Notes: generated by a model from the sequence alone, not told the origin. A stretch of DNA of 64,000 bases from Weissella kandleri (GCF_001438705.1 NZ_JQBP01000003.1:220610-284609); one strand, 5' to 3'; counted from the stretch's first letter, positions 27,770 to 37,984 are shown. Translations and numbers: made by a program.

Positions 27770-28210
27770 TTAAAATACCGGTCCATCCCATTCACTCTTT
27801 GGTAATTGATTAAAATCATAGGTTGCTAAGTCTTCAGCTTGACGGATAAAGGCATGACCAGGTACCGAAATCATCAGATTAATGCCTCCATCCTTTTCCT
27901 TAAAGACAATGACTGGCTTTTCTTGCATCCCAGCATAACCAAGTTCCCAAGCAGTCCCGGGGTCCACATGATCTTCAACATAATCCACGATGCCTACAAC
28001 TGCTTTAGCAGTGTGTAATTCATGACGATCTTCAGCAAAAATAGCGCTAGCCCATTCCTTTGAACCAAATTCCAAATCTTCTAATGGATGCCGAAAAGGA
28101 CTATAAAAATCTTCCACTGTCGGATTCTGAGTCAACGCTGCCTCAACGCGTTCCAATCGTGCGATTTGTTCATCGCTAAAAAACGGACCTGCTAAATAAA
28201 TTTGTGCCAT
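27770..28210 (-). CDS. Nucleoside 2-deoxyribosyltransferase
   Basis: Transfers deoxyribose between purine and pyrimidine bases in nucleoside salvage, an enzyme common in lactobacilli. It starts MAQIYLAGPFF, and the active-site Glu lies in DPGTAWELGYAG. Length 146 is close to the usual 150-160. ATG 28210 follows AAGGAG. It has no related neighbours. Confidence 0.93.
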   Translation of the reverse strand: MAQIYLAGPFFSDEQIARLERVEAALTQNPTVEDFYSPFRHPLEDLEFGSKEWASAIFAEDRHELHTAKAVVGIVDYVEDHVDPGTAWELGYAGMQEKPVIVFKEKDGGINLMISVPGHAFIRQAEDLATYDFNQLPKSEWDGPVF

Positions 28211-28306
28211 CGTAGGTTCTCCTTATTAATAATCAACTCTGTCTATTAAATTATTCTACATGATTTCCCGCTGAACGCCTATTAAAATCGTCCTTTTTTA
28301 ATAAAA

Positions 28307-29473
28307 TTAATGTTGTTTTAAATATTGGCGCCGTTCGTTTTTCAAGCCGGCGAGGACAAATTGTGCTGGATCATTTTTAATTTCTAATTCACGATCAGCT
28401 GATCCTTGCAGGGTTTGTTCAAAAATCTGCTCATACTGCGCAATTGAGAGGCCTTGACGCCGACTTAATAAGTCAGGCACTTGGTTTGACACTAAGCCAG
28501 CATGATATTTAGGCTGCAAGATTCCTGAATAGAACTCGCCCTCAGCTCCTGAACCGTATGAAAAGAGTCCGAGACGCGCGCCCGGCTTCAAACCAGGCGT
28601 TTCATTTAATAGTGACAAAAGGCTTAAATATAACGAGCCCGTATATAAATTACCAATCTGCCGGCTATACTTTTGACTGGCCTCAAATTGGGCTAGCAGT
28701 TCCTTTTGTTGCAATTCATCAGCTTCAGGTAAGACCATTTGCAAGCCCTTTTTACCCATCTTAGTATAAGGTAAATGGAAAACTAAAGCATCGAAATCAT
28801 CAATGGTCCGACCTGTTTGTTTGCGGTAACGATCCCATAACTCTTTAAAGAACTCTTGATAAACATTACTTGAATACTTACCATCAACCCGCGCCTCAGT
28901 TGCATAATTCGGCCGCCAAAAGTCCATTACATCATCTGTCATAAACTGGCTATCATTTTCCAAGGTTAAAATTTGTGGATCAGCACTCACAAGCATCGCA
29001 ACTGCGCCCCCACCTTGCGTCACTTCACCACTCGTCTTTAGTCCATAACGGGCCACATCACTGGCAACCACTAAGACTTTCCGATCCGGATGAACAGCTA
29101 CATAATCACGGGCCTGCATCAAGCCGTACGTTCCAGAATAACAAGCTTGTTTTAATTCAATCGTCCGTGCATACTTTTGAATACCTAATAAACGTTGCAG
29201 ATAAGCTGCCCCCGACTTTGATTGGTCAATACCGGACTCAGTTGCAAAAATAACTAAATCCAAGGTTTGTCGTAATTCATCGGTCATCAAAGGCGCCGCC
29301 GCGTTGGCTCCCATGGTCACCGCATCTTGCGTTGGTGGAATCACAGCTTGGCGTGTCTGACCAATCCCAATGAGATATTTGTTGGGGTCTTCACCACGGG
29401 CTTGCGCTAAGTCGGACATCTCAATATAGAGATGCGGTGAAAAAAAACTCATTTGATCAATTCCAATTTTCAT
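28307..29473 (-). CDS. mvaS: Hydroxymethylglutaryl-CoA synthase
   Basis: Condenses acetyl-CoA with acetoacetyl-CoA to HMG-CoA, first committed step of the mevalonate route to isoprenoids used by lactic acid bacteria. The catalytic Cys is in KQACYSGTYG, the Glu in FATESGIDQSKS, and the His in LVFHLPYTKMGKKG. Length 388 is standard. It overlaps the coaBC stop codon by four bases; both use or make CoA compounds. Confidence 0.96.
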   Translation of the reverse strand: MKIGIDQMSFFSPHLYIEMSDLAQARGEDPNKYLIGIGQTRQAVIPPTQDAVTMGANAAAPLMTDELRQTLDLVIFATESGIDQSKSGAAYLQRLLGIQKYARTIELKQACYSGTYGLMQARDYVAVHPDRKVLVVASDVARYGLKTSGEVTQGGGAVAMLVSADPQILTLENDSQFMTDDVMDFWRPNYATEARVDGKYSSNVYQEFFKELWDRYRKQTGRTIDDFDALVFHLPYTKMGKKGLQMVLPEADELQQKELLAQFEASQKYSRQIGNLYTGSLYLSLLSLLNETPGLKPGARLGLFSYGSGAEGEFYSGILQPKYHAGLVSNQVPDLLSRRQGLSIAQYEQIFEQTLQGSADRELEIKNDPAQFVLAGLKNERRQYLKQH

Positions 29474-30687
29474 TTAATATCTCCCCGTTCTCGTTGAATC
29501 TGCACAATTTGTTGCACAATTTTCCGTGCTACTTCAACCTTTGGTAAGATTGGCAAAGGTTTTGGCTCTAATCCTGGCTGTAAGAAAGTCACTAGATTAG
29601 TGTCCGTTTGGAAACCACTCCCCGGCTGAGTAACGTCATTGGCTACTAACAAATCTACATTTTTCTTCGTTAATTTAAGATTAGCGTGTTCAATCAAATC
29701 ATTTGTCTCGGCCGCAAAACCTACTAAAATCTGTTGCTGTTTGGCTTGCCCCAATGTAGCTAATAAATCTGGATTTTCTTGAAGCGTGAATTCCAAGTTC
29801 GCACCGTCTTGCTTTTTAATTTTTTGGGACGCAACAGTGAGTGGTCGGTAATCAGCCACAGCTGCGGCCATCACAACGCCATTCACATGCGCAAAATCGG
29901 CTTGTAGGGCGGCTTTCATTTCACGTGCGGATTGAACAGGGACCACTCTAACCCCCGCTGGACTTGGTAAATTCACTGTTGTAATCAAAGTTACATCTGC
30001 CCCCCATTCAAGGAGTGCCTGAGCAACAGCGTAACCCATTTTACCGGAAGAATGGTTTCCGATAAAGCGAACAGGATCCAAAGCTTCTTTGGTTCCGCCA
30101 GCTGTCACCAGAAACTTTTGCCCTTGTAATGGCATTTGAGTCATCACTTGCCGTAATTGCAATTCGGCACTTGCTAGTAACTCTTCGGGCTCAAGCATCC
30201 GTCCTTGCCCCTGATAGCCTTCAGCTAAGAGACCCTCAGTTGGCTCAATAATCATTACGCCGTCTTGACGTAGTTGCGCCAAATTGCGTTGAACCGCTGG
30301 ATTTTCATACATGGCCGGATTCATTGCCGGCGCGATTAACATCGGCGTATGCCTGGCAATCGCTACCGTGGAAGCGGCATCATCAGCTAATCCTTGAGCC
30401 AACTTACCAATGAAATTAGCCGTGGCTGGGACCACGAAAAATAAATCCGCCCAATCTGCCCATTCAATATGAGCCACCTGCGCATCGGCCGTTTTAAATA
30501 AGTCAGTTAAAACGGCATGTTTGGTCAAGGTTGCAAACGTTTTTTCCGTCATAAATTCCAAAGCATTCGCTGTCATTACTACGCGTACTTCAGCCCCAGC
30601 TCGCATCAATAAGCGGGCCACCCGGGCTGACTTATATGCTGCCACACCGCCGGTCACAATTAATACTATTTTCTTATTTTCAAACAT
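29470..30687 (-). CDS. coaBC: Bifunctional phosphopantothenoylcysteine synthetase/decarboxylase
   Basis: Two steps of CoA biosynthesis. The N-terminal CoaC flavoprotein domain (VTGGVAAYKSARVARLL, PAMNPAMYENPAVQRN) is followed by the C-terminal CoaB domain (TAGGTKEALDPVRFIGNHSS, AAAVADYRP). Length 405 is normal for the fused form. ATG 30687 has GAGG upstream. It overlaps mvaS by four bases. Confidence 0.97.
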   Translation of the reverse strand: MFENKKIVLIVTGGVAAYKSARVARLLMRAGAEVRVVMTANALEFMTEKTFATLTKHAVLTDLFKTADAQVAHIEWADWADLFFVVPATANFIGKLAQGLADDAASTVAIARHTPMLIAPAMNPAMYENPAVQRNLAQLRQDGVMIIEPTEGLLAEGYQGQGRMLEPEELLASAELQLRQVMTQMPLQGQKFLVTAGGTKEALDPVRFIGNHSSGKMGYAVAQALLEWGADVTLITTVNLPSPAGVRVVPVQSAREMKAALQADFAHVNGVVMAAAVADYRPLTVASQKIKKQDGANLEFTLQENPDLLATLGQAKQQQILVGFAAETNDLIEHANLKLTKKNVDLLVANDVTQPGSGFQTDTNLVTFLQPGLEPKPLPILPKVEVARKIVQQIVQIQRERGDIK

Positions 30688-30813
30688 CTTGGAACCTCAT
30701 TTCCAATCATTACAAGCTAACCATATTCTGGATTAAATTTCAGCTTACTACGCTATTATTTTACCCTACTTCCCCATTTTCGCAAATTTTTTACTTTATT
30801 TTCAAAAAAAAGC

Positions 30814-30842
30814 TTGCCAAACACTTTTAAACTTGTTATTAT
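30814..30842 (+). promoter_or_regulatory. tRNA-Glu promoter
   Basis: -35 TTGCCA (30814-30819), 17 bases, -10 TATTAT (30837-30842). It lies about 34 bases before the tRNA gene. Confidence 0.65.
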
Positions 30843-30875
30843 ATTATTTGTTGTTAAGCGACAACAAGTAATAAT

Positions 30876-30947
30876 GGCTCATTGGTCAAGCGGTTAAGAC
30901 TCCGGTTTTTCACACCGGCATCCAGGGTTCGACTCCCTGATGAGCTA
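30876..30947 (+). tRNA. tRNA-Glu (anticodon TTC)
   Basis: 72 bases without an encoded CCA. The acceptor stem GGCTCAT/ATGAGCT closes with a G-U pair; anticodon stem CCGGT/ACCGG holds loop TTTTCAC, so the anticodon is TTC. The T-arm is CAGGGTTCGACTCCCTG. It is the only tRNA gene at this locus, on the plus strand. Confidence 0.95.
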
Positions 30948-30952
30948 TCGTC

Positions 30953-30992
30953 CATAAAGTCCTCAGTCTTGAGGGCTTTATTTTTTTGTATA
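30953..30992 (+). terminator. Terminator after tRNA-Glu
   Basis: AAAGTCCTCA-GTC-TTGAGGGCTTT followed by seven T. Confidence 0.88.
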
Positions 30993-31015
30993 AATTTACG
31001 GTATTCAGCTCAATC

Positions 31016-31052
31016 AAAAAGAGGAAGCCTAATTGTCGGCTTCCTCTTTTTA
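31016..31052 (-). terminator. Terminator after mutS2, two-way
   Basis: Perfect stem AAAAAGAGGAAGCC/GGCTTCCTCTTTTT with an eight-base loop. The A run on one side and T run on the other let it work on both strands. Confidence 0.88.
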
Positions 31053-31086
31053 GATATTACATTCATCAATTAAACACTGTACTCAC

Positions 31087-33486
31087 TTAAGCCAACTCCA
31101 CATAGGTAGCACCTTGATCGGGTCCAGTATAATCAAAATTTTTCACCGAATGATGCGACCGTAGATACTCTTGTACCCCTTTACGGATGGCTCCCGTCCC
31201 TTTACCATGAATAATTTCAACGCTTTGTAAATTATTCAGCAAAGCAGAATCAATGAATCGATCTAATTCTTGCATCGCTGGTTCATAACGCTCTCCGCGC
31301 AGATCCAAAGTGGCCGAAGCATGGGCTCGGTTCATGGCCTGATTCGTTGAAACTGACCGTGCATGCCTTGGTTTACCGCTAGCTTTAGCCTTCTTAACGT
31401 TTTGCTTAGCTGGATTAGCGGTTTGTTTTTCAATCTCATCCCCACCAACAACCATTTTCAAAATTCCAATTTGAACTTCGTATTTACCATCTTTCAGCTT
31501 GCGGACAATTGTTCCTTGTTGACCATATTCTCGGACCAAAACGGTATCGCCCACTTCAATCGCCACATTTTTAGCCGCCTTTGCTTTCCGTAAAATCCGA
31601 TTATTTTCAGCTGTAGGTGTCTGTTGTAATTGATTTAAGCTCCCTTTAGCATCAATAATCTTATTTTCTTTAATTCCCGCGGCCCCCGCTCGTTGCATTT
31701 GATGCAAATCATCAATAATACGTTGCGTTTTTTTCCGCGTATCCGCGACAATATGATTGGCTTCTTGTTGTGCCTTTTGTAATAATTGCGCCTTTTGCAC
31801 CTCTAATTGATTTTGAGCATGAGCTAATTGTGCTGCTTGCTGCTGATTATCAGCTAATTGAGCATCTAACTCCACCCGCTCAGTCCGCACTGCATTTCGT
31901 TGATCAACCAAATCTTGAATCATTTCATTTAGTTCTTGCGCTTCATTATCCGTCAACCCGCGTGCTTGTTGAACAATCTCCGTTGGCAAGCCTAAACGCT
32001 GGGCGATATCCAAAGCATTTGAACGCCCTGGAATGCCTAACAATAAATGATAAGTAGGTTGTAACGTCTCAATGTCAAATTCCATCGAGGCATTAATTGT
32101 GGCTGCGCGATTATAACCATAAACTTTTAATTCGGGATAATGGGTCGTCGCTACCGTATAAGCACCAACTTCACCCACGGCATCCAAAATTGCCATGGCT
32201 AAAGCCGCTCCTTCTTGCGGATCAGTTCCAGCACCTAATTCGTCAAAGAGCACTAATGATTGCTTCGTCAAGTGCTTGAGAATCTCAATAATGTTTACCA
32301 TATGCGAGCTAAATGTTGACAATGATTGTTCAATCGATTGTTCATCCCCAATGTCTGCAAAGACATTATCAAAGACCCCCACAGTTGAATGTTCCGCGGT
32401 CGGCAAAAACAAACCTGACTGGGCCATTAATTGCAGCAAGCCCAGAGTCTTTAAGTTAATAGTTTTTCCACCTGTATTAGGACCAGTCACAATAATTGCT
32501 GTATAATCTTTCCCCAAGATAATATCATTAGCCACCGCTTTAGCTTGATCGAGCAAAGGATGCCGTGCTTGTATTAAATTAACTTCTTGTGTTGCACTCA
32601 CCGCGGGCTCCGTGGCTCCTAATTGTACCGCATATTGACCTTTCGCTAAAACAAAGTCCAAATGACCTAGGAGCGCAGCATTGTGTAAAATGTTTTCTGC
32701 TTCCGGTTTGAGGCGTTGTGAAAGTTCATGCAGCACACGCTGTTCTTCCGCATACGCTTTGAGCTGATATTCGCGTAAGCGATTATTCATATCCACGACA
32801 GGCGCTGGCTCAACATACAAGGTTTGCCCCGTTTGACTCTGATCATGCACGACTCCACTCAATTTACTACGGTATTCAGCCTTAACAGGCACTACATACC
32901 GATCATTACGCATTGTCACAATTGGGTCTGATAAATATTTAGCGGTATTCCCACGAGTATAGTCTTGCATCTTCTGTCGTATTGCGTTTTCCGTGCCCGT
33001 AATTGCTTGCCGCAATCGATGTAGTTCAGCTGAAGCATCATCTTGCAACCGACCATCTTGATCCAACGCCTGACGTAACGACTTGCTTAGGTCCGGTAAG
33101 GTGATTAATGCTTTTACATAGGGCATTAAGGCTGGTAAAGCTTCTCCTTGATCAGTCGCAAAATTAACGAAAGTTTGTTCGACCTGTCCAGTCGCCCATA
33201 ACACGCGGCCCACTTGAACTAATTCCGAGCCATTTAAATCTGCATCAATCAACACCCGCTGCATGGGGCTTTTAATATCAGCTAAACGAGGCATTTGAAA
33301 GGCAGCAGCGCGCCGTAAAATCAAATAGGCATCTGACGTTTCCGCTAGCCATTGCTGAATTTGTTCAGCATCCGTAGTGGGGTGCAGTTGCTCCAACTCA
33401 ATTTCACCCCCCGCCGTCATTAAGAACGGCTTAATTTTAGCTTTGACTGCATCATATTCAAGCGTTTTTAAAATTTTTGAATTCAT
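31087..33486 (-). CDS. mutS2: MutS2 family ATPase with Smr domain
   Basis: MutS2 lacks the mismatch-recognition domain of MutS. In B. subtilis it acts on collided ribosomes (RqcU), and elsewhere it suppresses recombination. The core ATPase has Walker A GPNTGGKT near residue 334 and Walker B VLFDELGAGTDP. A long coiled coil sits near 510-620, then a KOW-like segment, and the C-terminal Smr nuclease domain (about 725-799) has TLDLRGERYEPA and HGKGTGAIRKG. Length 799 is usual. AAGGAGG precedes ATG 33486. Confidence 0.96.
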   Translation of the reverse strand: MNSKILKTLEYDAVKAKIKPFLMTAGGEIELEQLHPTTDAEQIQQWLAETSDAYLILRRAAAFQMPRLADIKSPMQRVLIDADLNGSELVQVGRVLWATGQVEQTFVNFATDQGEALPALMPYVKALITLPDLSKSLRQALDQDGRLQDDASAELHRLRQAITGTENAIRQKMQDYTRGNTAKYLSDPIVTMRNDRYVVPVKAEYRSKLSGVVHDQSQTGQTLYVEPAPVVDMNNRLREYQLKAYAEEQRVLHELSQRLKPEAENILHNAALLGHLDFVLAKGQYAVQLGATEPAVSATQEVNLIQARHPLLDQAKAVANDIILGKDYTAIIVTGPNTGGKTINLKTLGLLQLMAQSGLFLPTAEHSTVGVFDNVFADIGDEQSIEQSLSTFSSHMVNIIEILKHLTKQSLVLFDELGAGTDPQEGAALAMAILDAVGEVGAYTVATTHYPELKVYGYNRAATINASMEFDIETLQPTYHLLLGIPGRSNALDIAQRLGLPTEIVQQARGLTDNEAQELNEMIQDLVDQRNAVRTERVELDAQLADNQQQAAQLAHAQNQLEVQKAQLLQKAQQEANHIVADTRKKTQRIIDDLHQMQRAGAAGIKENKIIDAKGSLNQLQQTPTAENNRILRKAKAAKNVAIEVGDTVLVREYGQQGTIVRKLKDGKYEVQIGILKMVVGGDEIEKQTANPAKQNVKKAKASGKPRHARSVSTNQAMNRAHASATLDLRGERYEPAMQELDRFIDSALLNNLQSVEIIHGKGTGAIRKGVQEYLRSHHSVKNFDYTGPDQGATYVELA

Positions 33487-33689
33487 TTTGAACCTCCTTC
33501 AAAATAATCTTTGAGTACCATATTTTCAGTGCTCGTCATCCACACCGACTTGCATACCCGATTCTGATTTAATTTTTATCTTTTAATTTTATAAATATAT
33601 ATAGCTTAGTTTAGCATATCTTAGGCGGTTCTAACCAGTTGAAGGGCTTGGATCTACTGTAAGTTCAGAATGATTGCTTCCAATTAGAT

Positions 33690-33722
33690 GAAAAAAACCA
33701 CCCGTTACAAAACAGGTGGTTT
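33690..33722 (-). terminator. Terminator after cvpA
   Basis: Minus strand AAACCACC-TGTTTTGTAAC-GGGTGGTTT plus a run of T. Confidence 0.88.
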
Positions 33723-33777
33723 AGTTCACTAATACCAATTGATAACCCAAGCGCGCATCTCCACATGTCTTACGTCG

Positions 33778-34317
33778 TTAAAAATTGACAATAAACCATT
33801 GATAAATTTGACTGGATAAGATCGGCGTTTCTTGCATCACAAATTGGGCCACAGGTGAATACGTAATTTGTTCATGCATCCATGTCCAATCAAATGCCCC
33901 TAAAATATATAACAAAAAGAAAATTCCGATATACATAATAATGGTATTTAACAAGGCCCCCAGAACCCGATTAAAAAATCCTAAAACAGGAATTTTATTT
34001 AAAATTCGCATGCTCCGTTGAATTTGCCGTAAAATGGCAAACCCAATCATTGTCACAATAGAAAAACCAATTCCCGAATACAAAAAGCGGTTCGATTGAT
34101 TTAACAAAGGTGCACTCACTGGCGATGACCATGTTGAAGTTAATTGATTATTAATCAAATTCGCAATGACATCCCCAATATTATGTGCCAAGAGCACCGC
34201 GAGGACCCAGACTAACACGCGACCGACTGAACGAATTAACACCCGGACAAAGCCTTCATGATAACCATGCATACACGCCGTTAGCAACGCAAATAAGATT
34301 AGAATTGAAATAATCAT
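33778..34317 (-). CDS. cvpA: CvpA family membrane protein
   Basis: Four predicted membrane helices in 179 residues. It shows the CvpA pattern in which the C-terminal half has RVLGALLNTIIMYIGIFFLL. The name comes from colicin V production in E. coli, but the general role is unknown. It overlaps zapA by four bases, the conserved zapA-cvpA-mutS2 order; here a terminator separates it from mutS2. Confidence 0.88.
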   Translation of the reverse strand: MIISILILFALLTACMHGYHEGFVRVLIRSVGRVLVWVLAVLLAHNIGDVIANLINNQLTSTWSSPVSAPLLNQSNRFLYSGIGFSIVTMIGFAILRQIQRSMRILNKIPVLGFFNRVLGALLNTIIMYIGIFFLLYILGAFDWTWMHEQITYSPVAQFVMQETPILSSQIYQWFIVNF

Positions 34318-34544
34318 ACATGCTCCTCAGCTGTCTTTTTCATATTAATTTGATCTGATAACGCGTTAATCGCCACTAACACTAAAGCGTCACTGGCACT
34401 TAACTTAGGATTTTGTTTTTTTAAATCATTTAATTGTTGATTGGCCAAATTAAAAACTGCTTCCATATGCGCTTGGTTTTCATTTGTGGTCAACGTATAC
34501 GTTTTTCCTAGGATTTTTCCTTGAAATCGCTGCATTGCGGCCAT
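34314..34544 (-). CDS. zapA: Cell division protein ZapA
   Basis: ZapA binds and bundles FtsZ filaments at mid-cell. The protein starts MAAMQRFQGKILGKTYTLTT and ends in a helical region (ASDALVLVAINALSDQI). The frame is open to 34565, but GTGGAGG lies eight bases before ATG 34544, so 76 residues is preferred over 83. It follows engB and overlaps cvpA. Confidence 0.9.
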   Translation of the reverse strand: MAAMQRFQGKILGKTYTLTTNENQAHMEAVFNLANQQLNDLKKQNPKLSASDALVLVAINALSDQINMKKTAEEHV

Positions 34545-34582
34545 TAAACTTTCCTCCACTTTCATCTGGAATTGCGGTGCAC

Positions 34583-35221
34583 CTATTCGTCGGCTAGCTC
34601 TAATTCTTCAGCTGCAGCGGTCCCGTCCAACATCCGGGCTTCAATCCATTCCCAAACCAAATCTTTACCATATTTAGTTTCTGATGAAAACATTTCAAAA
34701 TCTGATACTTCTGAATTAAATTGAAGGTCTTTTTTAATCGTACTTTCCGCATGATTATATTTACCTCGCGCAATTTTATCCGCTTTAGTAGCCACCACCA
34801 AGACAGGTAACCCACCCATATCATCAGACGTGAGCCATTGATACATCTCAATGTCTTCTTTTGAAGGCGCATGCCTGGCATCGACTAACTGGATGACACC
34901 GCGTAACGGAATCCGTTTTTCCAAATATTCACCAATCATCACTTGGAACTTGGCACGGGCACTTTTTGAAACCTTCGCATAACCATAGCCAGGTACGTCC
35001 ACAAAAAAGACTTGATTTTCAACTTTATAAAAATTAAGAGTTTGTGTTTTTCCAGGCTGTGAAGATGTCCGTGCAAAAGCCTTACGATTAATTAACGTAT
35101 TCGTTAGGGATGACTTTCCAACATTTGAACGGCCAACCAAGGCAATTTCAGGTAAATTATCATCTGGATATTGACTTGCTTGAACCGCTGACATCACCAT
35201 CTCAACATTATGAACTTCCAT
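34583..35221 (-). CDS. engB: Ribosome biogenesis GTPase YsxC/EngB
   Basis: Essential GTPase in 50S assembly. G1 is GRSNVGKS (30-37), G3 [11 protein letters not shown]4 TKAD. It has an acidic C-terminal tail ([11 protein letters not shown]) that lengthens it to 212 residues. It lies 15 bases after clpX, the conserved clpX-engB pair. RBS GGAG precedes ATG 35221. Confidence 0.97.
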   Translation of the reverse strand: MEVHNVEMVMSAVQASQYPDDNLPEIALVGRSNVGKSSLTNTLINRKAFARTSSQPGKTQTLNFYKVENQVFFVDVPGYGYAKVSKSARAKFQVMIGEYLEKRIPLRGVIQLVDARHAPSKEDIEMYQWLTSDDMGGLPVLVVATKADKIARGKYNHAESTIKKDLQFNSEVSDFEMFSSETKYGKDLVWEWIEARMLDGTAAAEELELADE

Positions 35222-35235
35222 TGTTTTCTCCTTAG

Positions 35236-36486
35236 TTACTTTAAAATAACTTTTGGTGTCGTATTTTTTTCGACATTCTCTTGTGAAATCACAACTTCCG
35301 CCACATCATTGCGACTTGGAATATCAAACATGACATCGCGCATGACTTCTTCAATAATAGAGCGCAATCCGCGTGCTCCAGTTTCTCGCTCAATCGCTAA
35401 ATTAGCCATGGCTTTCAACGCACCAGGTTCAAACGTTAATTTCACTCCATCTAAAGCGAGTAAAGCTTGATATTGCTTAACCAAAGCATTTTTAGGCTTG
35501 GTCAAGATTTGCACCAAATCATCGGCTGTCAATTCATCCAATACCGTTAAGATTGGCAAACGCCCAATGAATTCTGGAATTAAACCAAAGGTCATTAAAT
35601 CTTCAGGCACAGTTTGTTGCATAAAGGTCTGGTCAGAATTCTGCAATGCTTTAGCGCTATCCGTTCCAAAGCCAATTGTCTTACCCCCAACCCGTTCTTT
35701 AACGATATTTTCAATTCCAGCAAAAGCTCCACCCACAATGAATAGGATGTTAGTCGTATCAACTTGAATGAATTCTTGGTTCGGATGCTTCCGTCCCCCT
35801 TGAGGTGGCACATTAGCAATCGTTCCTTCGATCATCTTCAAAAGGGCTTGTTGAACTCCTTCACCAGAAACGTCTCGTGTAATGGAAACATTTTCCGACT
35901 TCTTGGCAATTTTGTCAATTTCGTCAATGTAGATAATTCCCATTTCGGCACGTTCAACATCATAGTCAGCAGCTTGAAGTAACTTCAACAAGATGTTCTC
36001 AACGTCTTCACCCACATAACCAGCCTCAGTCAGCGTTGTTGCATCGGCAATCGCAAAGGGCACATTCAACATTTTCGCCAATGATTGCGCAATGTATGTT
36101 TTTCCAGAACCAGTAGGCCCCACCATCGCAATATTTGACTTTTGTAACTCGACCTCTGAATCACCATCATGATCCTTATCTAACAAGGTGTTCACTCGCT
36201 TGTAATGATTATAAACCGCCACGGCTAAGGTCCGCTTAGCGTCATCTTGTCCGACAACATACGTATTTAAATTCTCAACGATTTCAGCGGGGGTCATCAA
36301 ATTAACTTTTTGTTCGATTGCATCAGCTTGCAAATCTTCATTAATGATTTGTTGTGCTAATTCCACACACTCATTACAGATAAAAACCCCTGGACCAGCG
36401 ACTAATTTTTTTACTTCGCTCGCTGACTTACCACAAAAAGAACAATATGCTGCCCCTCCAGTTGTGTTATCAGTTGTATCAATCAT
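35236..36486 (-). CDS. clpX: ATP-dependent Clp protease ATP-binding subunit ClpX
   Basis: AAA+ unfoldase that feeds ClpP. The N-terminal zinc domain has C15, C18, C37 and C40; Walker A GPTGSGKT is near 118-125; Walker [11 protein letters not shown]; the pore loop GYVGED is intact. The IGF-type ClpP loop appears as KTIGFGTD. Length 416 is normal. It sits between tig and engB, as in most Bacilli. Confidence 0.98.
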   Translation of the reverse strand: MIDTTDNTTGGAAYCSFCGKSASEVKKLVAGPGVFICNECVELAQQIINEDLQADAIEQKVNLMTPAEIVENLNTYVVGQDDAKRTLAVAVYNHYKRVNTLLDKDHDGDSEVELQKSNIAMVGPTGSGKTYIAQSLAKMLNVPFAIADATTLTEAGYVGEDVENILLKLLQAADYDVERAEMGIIYIDEIDKIAKKSENVSITRDVSGEGVQQALLKMIEGTIANVPPQGGRKHPNQEFIQVDTTNILFIVGGAFAGIENIVKERVGGKTIGFGTDSAKALQNSDQTFMQQTVPEDLMTFGLIPEFIGRLPILTVLDELTADDLVQILTKPKNALVKQYQALLALDGVKLTFEPGALKAMANLAIERETGARGLRSIIEEVMRDVMFDIPSRNDVAEVVISQENVEKNTTPKVILK

Positions 36487-36558
36487 ACGTTAATCTCCTT
36501 TTTCATCATTAAATTAACTATTATCATCTTATCCAGCTTTTAAGATGACATACAATAG

Positions 36559-36597
36559 ACAAAAACGAGACCAGCACCAGCGTAGTCTCGTTTTTCA
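36559..36597 (-). terminator. Terminator after tig
   Basis: Minus strand AAACGAGAC-TACGCTGGTGCTG-GTCTCGTTTTT. The T run is five to six bases long. Confidence 0.85.
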
Positions 36598-36614
36598 TTT
36601 AAATCAGCTGAACT

Positions 36615-37913
36615 TTAGGCTTCCACAGCTGAATCAACAATTGTATTAACAGCTTGCTTAATTGCAATATCGTGTGCCAACATGTCATCTGACAAAGCCT
36701 TACGAATTTCTGCCTCATCCATCGCATACATTTCAGCTAATGACTTAACTTCAGCATCAATTGCAGCTTGATCGGGCTTAATATCTTCAGCCTTAACAAC
36801 TGCTTCAAGGACCAAATTCGTCTTAACCCGGTTTTCAGCATCTTGAGCATATTGATTATGGATATCTTCTTCAGTTTGTCCAGTGATTTGACTGTACATC
36901 TCAGGTGAGATTCCTTGGTTTTGCATTGAAGCGTAGAATGAGTTGATTTGCCGGTGAATGTCTTCTTCCAACATTGCTGCTGGGATTTCATCGCCGACAA
37001 CCTTAGCATTCTCAACAGCCTTGTTGATAGCTTCGTCTTCCTTAGCTTCAGCGGCTGCGTTCTTTTTAGCTTCAACTAAACGATCCTTGGTCTTAGCTTT
37101 AAGTTCTTCTAAACTTGAAACATCTTCGTCAACATCCTTAGCGAATTCGTCATCCAAGGCTGGAACTTCCTTCACCTTAACTTCATGGATTGTTGTTTCA
37201 AAGACAGCATCTTTACCAGCCAAATCTTCAGCTTGGTAATCTTCAGGGAACGTTACGTTAACTTTAACAGTCTCTTCCGCCTTGTGTCCTACCAATTGGT
37301 CTTCAAAGCCAGGAATAAATTGACCTGAACCTAATTCAAGACTGAAGTTGTCAGCCTTTCCGCCATCGAAGGCTTCGCCATCAACTGAACCATCAAAATC
37401 AATGATTACAGTATCGCCGTTTTCCGCAGCGTGATCTTCGGCCAATACCAATTCAGCTTGTTGTTGACGCATGTTTTCAATTTCATCATCAACATCAGCA
37501 TCTGAAACTTCAACATCTTGCTTGGCTACTTCTAAGCCTTTGTAATCACCCAATTCAATTTCAGGTGCAATTTCAACTTCAGCTGTAAGCACCCAAGGTT
37601 GTCCCTTTTCCAATGACTCAACCGCAATTTGTGGTTGGTTAACTGGTGCAATCTCCGCTGCCATTACAGCACTTGGATAAGCAGCTTGCAAAGCAAAGTT
37701 AACTGCATCTTCATACAAAGCTTCTTCTCCAAAGCGCGCAATAAACATTTGCTTTGGCATTTTACCCTTACGGAAGCCAGGAACGTTCAATGAATCTTTA
37801 ACCCGGTTAAAGGCCGCATCAATGGCAGCTCCTTGATCTTCAACAGGAATCTCAAACTTCAAAGTTCCCTTGTTTCCTTCACCACGAGTAAATTCGGCAT
37901 TATTTGCAACCAT
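36615..37913 (-). CDS. tig: Trigger factor
   Basis: Ribosome-associated chaperone with prolyl isomerase activity. The ribosome-binding signature GFRKGKMPKQM lies near 46-56, the FKBP-type domain near 160-245 (GDTVIIDFDGSVDGEAFDGG), and the C-terminal helical arms follow. Length 432 is typical. GGAGG precedes ATG 37913. It has its own promoter and a leader hairpin. Confidence 0.98.
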   Translation of the reverse strand: MVANNAEFTRGEGNKGTLKFEIPVEDQGAAIDAAFNRVKDSLNVPGFRKGKMPKQMFIARFGEEALYEDAVNFALQAAYPSAVMAAEIAPVNQPQIAVESLEKGQPWVLTAEVEIAPEIELGDYKGLEVAKQDVEVSDADVDDEIENMRQQQAELVLAEDHAAENGDTVIIDFDGSVDGEAFDGGKADNFSLELGSGQFIPGFEDQLVGHKAEETVKVNVTFPEDYQAEDLAGKDAVFETTIHEVKVKEVPALDDEFAKDVDEDVSSLEELKAKTKDRLVEAKKNAAAEAKEDEAINKAVENAKVVGDEIPAAMLEEDIHRQINSFYASMQNQGISPEMYSQITGQTEEDIHNQYAQDAENRVKTNLVLEAVVKAEDIKPDQAAIDAEVKSLAEMYAMDEAEIRKALSDDMLAHDIAIKQAVNTIVDSAVEA

Positions 37914-37931
37914 TATTTTCTTCCTCCACGT

Positions 37932-37956
37932 CAGTTTAACTCTAAAAATTAAACTG
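37932..37956 (-). promoter_or_regulatory. Hairpin just before the tig ribosome site
   Basis: Perfect eight-base inverted repeat CAGTTTAA/TTAAACTG around a nine-base loop. It sits 7-8 bases before GGAGG of tig, within the 5' leader. It has no T run, so it is more likely an mRNA stability or translation element than a terminator. Confidence 0.45.
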
Positions 37957-37984
37957 CCTTATTTCTTATTAATATACTTTCACT

